Shown: positions 20,017 to 27,726 of the stretch, piece by piece | How the letters are laid out: every line of letters begins with the position of its first letter | Position numbering within the stretch: the first letter of the stretch is position 1 | Origin: Entamoeba invadens IP1 | Taxonomy: Eukaryota > Evosea > Mastigamoebida > Endamoebidae | Direction of reading: 5' to 3' | Assembly (NCBI RefSeq): GCF_000330505.1 | Contig: NW_004191876.1 | Coordinates: 66,826-130,825, forward strand | DNA: 64,000 nucleotides | The notes under the pieces: generated by a model | The model's database searches: none | What the model was told of the DNA's origin: nothing | Seen by the model: the letters and a program-made list of their open reading frames with translations, nothing else | Made by a program: the position numbers and the translations under genes

Positions 20017-23000
20017 TTAAATTGAATGCAAGAGCTTTCTGATCTTCAGTATATCTTTATTGTTTCTTTCCATTTTAGAATGGTGGCAAGGTTCAACGCT
20101 TAAGACGTGTGACTTTTTGCAATGTTTTTTAACTGTTTTAGTTGTCTTTTTCTGAGTTTCTTTTTCTTCTTCTTCTTTTATGATTTGGTTGTTATTTTTC
20201 TCCTTTTCCTTTTGTAATTCAGTTAAAGTGGTGACTTGTTTATTTTCCATTTCTTTCAACTTTTTCTCAAGGTCATCCAACTTCTTGATGTAGGACTCTG
20301 GCAACTTTTCAATTGTTTTCTGAACTTCGACAACCTTTTCTGGAGCAGTTATTGGTGCTGGTGTTGGGAATGGCAAAGGAGTTGGATTCTGGAACTTCAT
20401 TTGATTAATCAAATTTTGTTGTTGTTGTTGTTGTTGTTCCTGAGCTTGTCGTTTCAACTTTTTCTTTAACTTTTTCGCCATTTTTTTCGCCAACTTTTTA
20501 GCCGCCTTGTCTTTGTCTTCCTCTATCCCTGGTTTGACGCCTTTTTCTTCCTTTTCGAGTTTGTTGATGATATTATCTGTCTTTTGTTCAACAGTTTTAT
20601 TCTTGTTTTTGTTGGAAGTTTTCTTGTTGTCGTTGTTATTAGAAATAGTGATAGGGGGCATATTTATTACAGGTGCCGTTGATGGGGCTGTTGTTGTTGG
20701 TTGTTGCATAATAATTTGTGGAGCCGGTGCTGCTTGAGCATTTTTATTCATCAACATCATCATATTGTTATTCATTTGTTGGTTTTGTTGTTGTTGTTGC
20801 ATTAACATCATTTTGAACATCTCACTGTTCTCTTGGTTGTTATCGTGGACAACTTTTGTGACAACCGTAGTTTGTCCATCTCTACCATCACGTCCATTCA
20901 CTCCGTCTTTTCCATCCTTCCCATTAACACCATCTTTACCATTTAATCCGTCTTTCCCATTTGCACCATCCTTCCCATTTATACCGTCCTTTCCGTTTGT
21001 ACCATTCATTCCGTTCATTCCATCTTTCCCGTTAACACCATCCTTTCCATTAATACCATTCGTACCATTCACTCCATTTATACCATCTTTACCATTTGTA
21101 CCATTTAATCCATTAATACCTCCCTTATTGGGTTCTTCTTTCTTTGGGTCTTCTTTGGGGGGATCTTCTTTTTTAGGTTCGTCTTTCTTGGGTTCATCCT
21201 TTTTGGGTGTAACTGGCTGTTTTACAGGACCACAGTTACACTTTGGTGGTGGCACTTCAAGACACCTTCTGCAACACTGACATTTGTTAAGTGAATTTTC
21301 CCAGAACAAGACTTTGGCGTTGTTTATTTCTCTGGTGAATCTAACACCTGTGAATCCAGATAATGCGACTCGTGCAACGGGGAGTACTTTACACCAGAAC
21401 TTTTTAAAGAGATTACTAGCTATCGTCAAAGTGACTCCACTTGTCTTTCTTCTTTTTGCTTCCGCTTTCATTTTTTCAGAGAACTCGATTTCTAATTGTG
21501 TGAGTTTAAGTTTGGCTGCTTTAATTGCTTCTTCCTCTTCTTTTGTCAACTTTTTGAATCCTTCGTTTTTGCCAAGACCATGATCAATAACACGTTGTCT
21601 TGCGTCTCTCACATTTTTCTGTATTTTGGTGTTTTGCTTTAAAAACTGATCGTACTTATTAACATTAACTGTTCTTGAACGTCTTAACCCTCCTCTCCTT
21701 TTAGGAACAGTGTTCGTTGTTTGTTTCTTCTCAGAGTCTCCCATATCTGGTTCGGGTCCTGTATCGCCCTTTGGTTGTGGGACTTGTCCACTGTCAATCT
21801 TTGGACCAAATGGTTTTTTATTGTTTTTAATTACTTTCAGATAAGAGTCTCGACCAATTGGTTCGTCCTTCTGTTTTTTTGTCACAAGTGGCTTTCCCTC
21901 TGGATTTGATATCACAACCGTCGTTTTTTCATTTTCTTGTTTTTTCTTTGAAGCTGATTCTTTCTCTTGTTTCTCCTTAATTTGTTGTTGTTGTTTTTTC
22001 AACTCCTCAGCTTTTTTTGCTTCTTCTTCTTGTTTCTTTTTAAGAGCAATATCCTTTTCCTTAAAAAGTCTTTGTTGTTCTTCCAACTCTTTCTGCTTCT
22101 TCGCTAACTCAATTTTGTTAAGTTCTTCTTCTTCTTTGGCTTTCAACAACTTTTGCCTTTCAATCTCTTTCTGTTTGTCTTCCAACTCTTTCTTCTTCTT
22201 CTCGTTTTGTTCGTTCTTTGCTTTCTCCTCTAGTGCCTTCTGTTCTGCAGCTAGTTTTTCAGCTTCAATACGTTTTGCTTTCTCTTCGTCTTGTTTCTTT
22301 TTGATAGCAGCTTCCTTCTCTTGTTTCTCCTTAATAATTTTTTGGTTTTCTTTTTCTATTTCAATGAGTTTACGTTTCTTTTCCTCTTCGATCCTCTTCT
22401 TATCTTGAAGCTCTTGCTGTTGAATTGCAGCACGTTTTCTTTCATCTTCCTCTTTTTGTTTTTTTAGTTGTGCATTTCTCTCTATTTCCGCCTTCTTTCT
22501 TTTCTCCTCTGCTTCAATGGCTGCTTTTTCTTTTGCAAGTTGCTCGAGTTTTTGCTTTTCAACTTCTTTGATGTGCTTTTCCATTTCAATATTCTTCTGT
22601 CGTATTATTTCATTGTTTTTAAGTATTTGCGCCTCTCTCTTTCTTATTTCTTCGTCATTCAGTTTCGCTATTTTGGTTTTCTCATTGTTAATAACAGTGG
22701 TAATCTTCTTTTCAGTCTCCTTCTTTACAACTTTGGGGTCTTGTTTAAGTTGAGGCTTTGGATCGACTCTTGGTTGACTTGGCTGTTTTTTGAAGTTGTC
22801 AAGTTTTGGTACATTGGCACAATGAAACACTGGTGGTTGCACTTCAAGACATTTTCGACAGCACTGACACTTATTGAATGAGTTCTGCCAGAACTGTATT
22901 TTTGTTTCTGTTCTTTCTCTTGCAAGCCGTTTACCTGTAAATTTGGATAGAGCAGCGTTTACTGTTGGCTGGATTTTGCAGTAATATTGTTCAAAGAATT

Positions 23001-23628
23001 TTGAAGCGAGTGCCAAGGTCACGTCTTGGAGCTTTTTGTGTTTTGCTTTGACTACTACTTGTTTTGCAAAGTCCTCTTCCAACTCGTTTAACTTCGCCTT
23101 AGCGTTGTCTGCATTTTGCTTCTCTTCTGGTGTCATCTTTTTAAAGCCTTCATCTGGGGTTAAACCATATTCTATTACTCTTCTTCGAGTATCCTTCACA
23201 TTTTGTTGGATCTTTGGATCTTGTGTAAGGTTGGAGTCGTACATGTTCAAATTAGCCCGTGAACCGGTGGTTGTATATTTCCTGGGTGATGTGGTGGTTT
23301 GTGGTTTGGAAATTGCGGGCTTTGTCGTTGTTGGATGTTTTGCAGTTGTTTTAGTGACCGACTTAGGTGCTGGTTTAGCGGTTTTTGTGGGGTGTCCAGA
23401 ATGGATACTGAATGCTCCTTTCACAATCGCTTTATGATAAACATCGTCTTCTTCTTCAAGAGAAAACTCAAACTTATTGTCGAAATCGTCTGTGTCAAAA
23501 TCAAGAGTACCCTCAGTCTCATCTTCCATGTAATAGTCACTATTCGATAGATCAGTCACTTCGTAGTTAACTGTGTTAGATAACACAGAGAGATACAACA
23601 CTTGTATCAACAGAATTAAATTCAGCAT
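20017..23628 (-). CDS. Secreted coiled-coil protein with collagen-like Gly-X-Y tract and duplicated Cys module
   Basis: 1203 residues, single exon. A signal peptide (1-18) is followed by an acidic segment (30-62) and a Thr/Pro/Lys-rich mucin-like stretch (80-122). Module A (about 128-270) and module B (about 650-797) are clear repeats sharing GFKK(M/L)T, a single Cys, then NKCQCCR(K/R)CLEV. Between them lies a long Lys/Glu/Gln coiled coil (about 300-600). After a Lys-Pro-Asp/Glu hinge comes a collagen-like tract of 27 consecutive Gly-X-Y triplets (about 835-919), then Met/Gln/Asn-rich and Lys-rich coiled-coil sequence to the end. No transmembrane segment is evident. A fibrous extracellular, cyst-wall or granule role is possible but unproven. 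I know of no named family with this architecture. Confidence 0.9.
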   Translation of the reverse strand: MLNLILLIQVLYLSVLSNTVNYEVTDLSNSDYYMEDETEGTLDFDTDDFDNKFEFSLEEEDDVYHKAIVKGAFSIHSGHPTKTAKPAPKSVTKTTAKHPTTTKPAISKPQTTTSPRKYTTTGSRANLNMYDSNLTQDPKIQQNVKDTRRRVIEYGLTPDEGFKKMTPEEKQNADNAKAKLNELEEDFAKQVVVKAKHKKLQDVTLALASKFFEQYYCKIQPTVNAALSKFTGKRLARERTETKIQFWQNSFNKCQCCRKCLEVQPPVFHCANVPKLDNFKKQPSQPRVDPKPQLKQDPKVVKKETEKKITTVINNEKTKIAKLNDEEIRKREAQILKNNEIIRQKNIEMEKHIKEVEKQKLEQLAKEKAAIEAEEKRKKAEIERNAQLKKQKEEDERKRAAIQQQELQDKKRIEEEKKRKLIEIEKENQKIIKEKQEKEAAIKKKQDEEKAKRIEAEKLAAEQKALEEKAKNEQNEKKKKELEDKQKEIERQKLLKAKEEEELNKIELAKKQKELEEQQRLFKEKDIALKKKQEEEAKKAEELKKQQQQIKEKQEKESASKKKQENEKTTVVISNPEGKPLVTKKQKDEPIGRDSYLKVIKNNKKPFGPKIDSGQVPQPKGDTGPEPDMGDSEKKQTTNTVPKRRGGLRRSRTVNVNKYDQFLKQNTKIQKNVRDARQRVIDHGLGKNEGFKKLTKEEEEAIKAAKLKLTQLEIEFSEKMKAEAKRRKTSGVTLTIASNLFKKFWCKVLPVARVALSGFTGVRFTREINNAKVLFWENSLNKCQCCRRCLEVPPPKCNCGPVKQPVTPKKDEPKKDEPKKEDPPKEDPKKEEPNKGGINGLNGTNGKDGINGVNGTNGINGKDGVNGKDGMNGMNGTNGKDGINGKDGANGKDGLNGKDGVNGKDGKDGVNGRDGRDGQTTVVTKVVHDNNQENSEMFKMMLMQQQQQNQQMNNNMMMLMNKNAQAAPAPQIIMQQPTTTAPSTAPVINMPPITISNNNDNKKTSNKNKNKTVEQKTDNIINKLEKEEKGVKPGIEEDKDKAAKKLAKKMAKKLKKKLKRQAQEQQQQQQQNLINQMKFQNPTPLPFPTPAPITAPEKVVEVQKTIEKLPESYIKKLDDLEKKLKEMENKQVTTLTELQKEKEKNNNQIIKEEEEKETQKKTTKTVKKHCKKSHVLSVEPCHHSKMERNNKDILKIRKLLHSI
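20868..21125 (-). repeat. Collagen-like Gly-X-Y repeat coding region
   Basis: This encodes 27 uninterrupted Gly-X-Y triplets, such as GKD, GIN, GVN and GRD, plus a final GQT. The third position is Asn (16 times) or Asp (11 times) without exception, and there is no proline. Three GxN-GTN junctions create N-glycosylation sequons (Asn-Gly-Thr). Confidence 0.92.
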
Positions 23629-25120
23629 TTACTAATAGTATGACTTTGTAGTTTCTATTTCTTCTTTATTTGTTTTGTTGAAGAAATTACATGTAAGGAC
23701 GTATTCAATTTTTATATTTATTTTATTTATAGACTTTATTACACGTCTTCTGTTTTGATCTTTTAAATAATTATAATTATTGTCATACAACCGTTCACAT
23801 TTTGAATTGTTTTTTCACCAAACTAATATTTTTATTGAAAATATTTCTCAAACTTTTAATGTATTACAACTTATCACAATATGCCTTTTTTATAATGTCA
23901 TTATTTTCAAAAGGACTGAAAATATTAATGAGATTAACATATTTGTAATTAAAATCTACAACATTGGCTATTTCAATTTATTATATGAAATTTTTTTTTT
24001 TTTAATTTTATACAAAGACTTTAGAAAAATCTCTATTATAATGACAAATTTTACAATAAATTAATTGTTTTATTATATTAAACGTGTTTATTTGTGAAAA
24101 TCGGGCAATTCCTGTTCAAAATATTAAAATATATATATAATTAAGTTTGTTTTTAATTGACAAAAAAGAATAAGTTTGTAAGTGTGTAGTTTTTTAATTG
24201 TATAAGAATAAAAAACTGTCTTTCAAGCAAGCCTTATGGGAAGAGCTTGTTTTCTGTATTGTTTTTCAAAATATAGTTTAATTAATAATAACAAATCTAT
24301 AATTAATTATTAATTAGAAAAAACAATATTAGGGAAAATTTTCTGATTGATATGAAACAAATAAAATAATTGAAAATAAAATAAATAATTTATTTTTGAT
24401 TGATATAATAAAGTCTGTTTTTTATTTACTATTATTTATAATAACAGTATTATAATTTATAATAAAAATAAAGTAGTTTTTCTAAAAAATGGTTTGTATT
24501 ATATTTTTTTGTTCTTTTTTTATAAATATGTGTTAAAAAGAACAAAAAACAAAATGGCTAAACAACTGAAAAATTTATAAAGCATAAACAAAGAATACGT
24601 TGGTCTTGAAATGTGAATACGACGAAATAAATTAGTCAACTAAACTATTCAAAATGAATAAAATGTCATATTAGATCGAGTAGACATGTCAAATTATCAT
24701 TTGGGTCAAATTTAAAACGACAACAAGTGATTTGGAAAAAAGTCAATGCTCTAGATTTGTTTATCATTAGTTTTAATTAATGACAATTTTATTAATAGTT
24801 TATGGTTTTTAATTAGCGATATTGAGTATAGTAAATAATGGTTTAATATTTTCGGTCTAGTTCTTTTTTTTGTTATATTTTTAGAATATCGCTAAATAGA
24901 AAACAGACTTTAGATGTAAAAAGAACTATTGAAAGTACTACACTATGTTATAAAAACCAACCAACTAATTTCCAAACAGATTATTTTAAACACAACACTT
25001 ACTAGTAAAATATACCATACTCAAATTATACCCAAACACTTGTTTTATAACAAAATAAACTTTTTGAGTTTATGAAGTGGCTGAAAAAGATAATAAAGCG
25101 AGACCAGATTTTTTGGGAAC
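23629..25120. other. AT-rich intergenic region of 1.5 kb
   Basis: No supportable gene. The longest open frame (23780-24064) has only low-complexity Ile/Phe/Asn composition. At 25072-25143 a 23-codon frame (MKWLKKIIKR...) overlaps the start of the downstream 7TM gene in another frame and could be an upstream ORF. Confidence 0.5.
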
Positions 25121-26854
25121 ATGCTGGTCAAACCAGAACTTGAAATTTTCACACAAAAGATGGAAGAAATAGTTCAAAATGAAAAGAAGAGGAACGGCAT
25201 ACTGATGAATACGATATCGCTACCAGGCCTTCTTTTTGTTGGTCTGGTATTTTTGTTGTTCACCACTGGTATCACTATTGTCTCTTTCATATCTCCGAAA
25301 CGATATTTAACGACTACACAAGGTCTTTGGAATTGCTCGAACAACTATGCAGGTGTTTTTGACAAGAAAGAATGTAAAGGATGGGATTCGTACGCAACAT
25401 TAACGAGAATGGAAGAGGTTACAAAACCAAACGTTTCTATAGCGTTGGGTCCTTTTGGCCCACTTAATAAAGATGTTAACATTAAACTCCTCATTAAAAA
25501 TGTTTTTACAACAAGTGCAAAGGAGAGTTATGAATGTTTGTTAAATTCTAACGTTATGGAAGTCACATCTCACATGACTTAGAACTGCCGTATGGACTAA
25601 CTTACAGTCACTCTTGATTTCGATTACTCCCTTCAACCATTTACTGATATGAAGTACATTGCTAGCACCAATTATGTGTTGGTCAGAGCACACAAAGTCA
25701 ACGTGAAATGCGAAGGATTGAATAAGTACTGTGACGTTGACTTTTCACTCTTTAGACGATTTTCGTCAAGCATTTACGAGCGATTTGATATATTTTCAAT
25801 GAACTCGACATCAACAAAGAGTATGGAAAAGGCGGAATTTTATCTGACTATCGATACGTACAATTCGAAATCGACGATGTACGAAGTCATCTGGCGATTA
25901 GTCCTTGTATTTGCCAATTGTGTCGTTTTAGTCTTCTTTTTGTGGTCCCTTCGAAAGGTGATGTTGAAGCAATGGCCATTTGAAGAGGTACTTACAGCAC
26001 TACTGATCTACGGATTGATTTTCTTCAACAACCCGTTCTGTTTCTTAGAATATATGACTCAGGCGTCCTTCTTTATGATGGTCAACACATTCTTTGAGGC
26101 GTTCTTCTTAGGATATATGATGTTCTATATACTTGCTTTCTTCAACTTGCTAAGAAGAGTTTGTTGAGATAGATCAATAGTTATATAAAGTGGTGACATG
26201 TAACTCACAAATAGCCAGAGAAGGCAAAAGGATTCATTCCATTGATCACAAGGGCAGTTATGGGAATAGTGATTGGGTGCACTTCCTTTGGATCGACCCT
26301 TGCAGTCAAAATGACGGTGAATTTGAATAGTCACTTTACCTCAAATGTGATGACTATTGTCTTTGGTATTTCATTTCTTCTCGCCATCTTGGCGTATTTG
26401 TTTTGGTTGGCTTTTGATGTCATCCGGTCATTCTCCGAGAGACGAAAAATGAGTGGCCCAAACAAGAACAGGACTTTGATCTTTGGGATTGTGACATTTG
26501 GCTGTATTATCATTATAGCGTCGGTCGCTATTGGGGTCTATTTCTCGGGATATATGGTTTCAAGTTTGTTTTACTTTGATAGTAAGAACAAGTTGGTGAT
26601 GACACATAGATATGTTCATTGGTCTTATGGCATATGTGAATTTGTATTGCTTCTTCTTAACGATCTTATGCCTTCCATCACAAGAAAACACCGAAAACAC
26701 GGAAAGTAAAGTGATAATGAAGTTGGACACCGAACTTAAAGTCGAACAGTACGACGATGATGGGGAATTGATCATTAATGACACTAACACCGGGAAAGAG
26801 GGACAGTTGTATGATGAAGACAACGCTCTCAACGTCTCTAAATTGGATAATTGA
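25121..26854 (+). CDS. TMEM181/Wntless-like seven-transmembrane protein, four exons
   Basis: Exons 25121-25535, 25608-26158, 26215-26563 and 26610-26854 give 519 residues. All three introns (72, 56 and 46 nt) begin GTTTGT. An N-terminal transmembrane segment (about 32-60) leads into a luminal domain with several Cys. Then comes a seven-helix block starting YEVIWRLVLVFANCVVLVFF, with RKVMLKQWPFEE and FFNNPFCFLEY, which match the W(S/T)xEQ and NDPxFPL signatures of the Wntless/TMEM181 (GOST-like) superfamily. It ends NLYCFFLTILCLPS plus an acidic tail (DDDGELIIND) on the cytosolic side. Relatives act in secretory-pathway cargo sorting. Splicing the last intron removes the only conflict between two open frames. 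Confidence 0.83.
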
Positions 26855-26885
26855 ACTTTTCGATTCAAATTAACGCAATTTAAAA

Positions 26886-27600
26886 TCAATTCAAATCGTC
26901 TGCCTCGTCGACGCTGATCGGCTTTGGAAGTGGGATGATCGACTTTTTATTGACATCTCTTGGTAATGCTAAATGCATATCATATGCATTCTCTTTGTTA
27001 CTGCTATAATACTCCAATATCTCTCGATACACCACATAGTCCAATTTGTGATACATTCGCGTCGCAGCATCATTCGACTTTCTTACAAATAAGTCCACGT
27101 AATATCCATTTGACCTGAATTGTCACGTTCACTCCAATTTTATAATTTATAATTAATAATTTATAATTAATAATTTATAATTAATAATTTATAATTAATA
27201 ATTTATAATTAATAATTTATAATTAATAATTTATAATTAATAATTTATAATTAATAATTTATTAGTAACAACTTATAATTGTATCGCTTCAAATAACAAA
27301 CTCTTCAGAGATCTGCCTGAGCCAATACATTAGCCTCTCACTCAGTCTGATTCTTCGAAACTCTCTGGACACTGTTATGGCAGTCAAGTGTCCGTGGTGC
27401 TTCTCATCCTTCCCTTCAACTTTCCCAATCAGATACCCCTCACATCGACCATTACAGTTCTTGGCAGTATAACACAAATTCGGCCACTTGGCCAAGTACT
27501 CAAAATAAAATGGGAAGTGGAACGTCTCTGTGTAATAATCCAAATTCACGTTTGCGTACTTAAAGACGTCCTCACATTTGAATCGTCTGATTGTTGTCAT
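26886..27600 (-). CDS. NAA20: NatB N-terminal acetyltransferase catalytic subunit, two exons
   Basis: Exons 27600-27302 and 27114-26886 give 175 residues, close to other NAA20 proteins. It starts MTTIRRF, then has NLDYYTETFHFPFYF, a GNAT acetyl-CoA loop region (HGHLTAITVSREFRRIRLSERLM) and, across the splice junction, ISEESNGYYVDLFVRKSND. It ends with AYDMHLALPRDVNKKSIIPL, diagnostic for NAA20. With NAA25 it acetylates nascent Met-Asp/Glu/Asn/Gln N-termini at the ribosome. The 187-nt intron (donor GTTTGT, acceptor TTCAG) contains a 14-bp tandem repeat. In the acetyl-CoA loop, RRIRL replaces the usual RRLGL-type sequence, a small deviation from the Q/RxxGxG/A pattern. Confidence 0.93.
27143..27262. 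repeat. 14-bp minisatellite, about 8.5 copies, inside the NAA20 intron
   Basis: The unit TAATTTATAATTAA is repeated without interruption over about 120 bp and accounts for most of the 187-nt intron. The sequence is pure A/T. Confidence 0.93.
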
Positions 27601-27726
27601 TTGTATGTGTTGAGTACATTTCACAGATCTTTTCTAATTTCTTTGTAAACATGTTGAATTATTTTTATAATAAAATGTATTATATTGACTAATATATTCA
27701 AACGAAACGGATAATGAACGAGTTTG

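Noticed and set aside
20765..21280. Plus-strand frame rich in Ser, Pro and Phe opposite the collagen tract
   Set aside because: Mirror of the Gly-X-Y repeat on the minus strand; the sense frame has a signal peptide and continuous domain structure.
23780..24064. 94-codon plus-strand frame
   Set aside because: Ile/Phe/Asn-dominated composition of AT-rich non-coding DNA, no domain.
26242..26709. Unspliced reading of the end of the 7TM gene (ending KHRKHGK)
   Set aside because: A GTTTGT...CATAG intron at 26564-26609 shifts to a frame with NLYCFFLTILCLPS and an acidic tail, which fits the family better.
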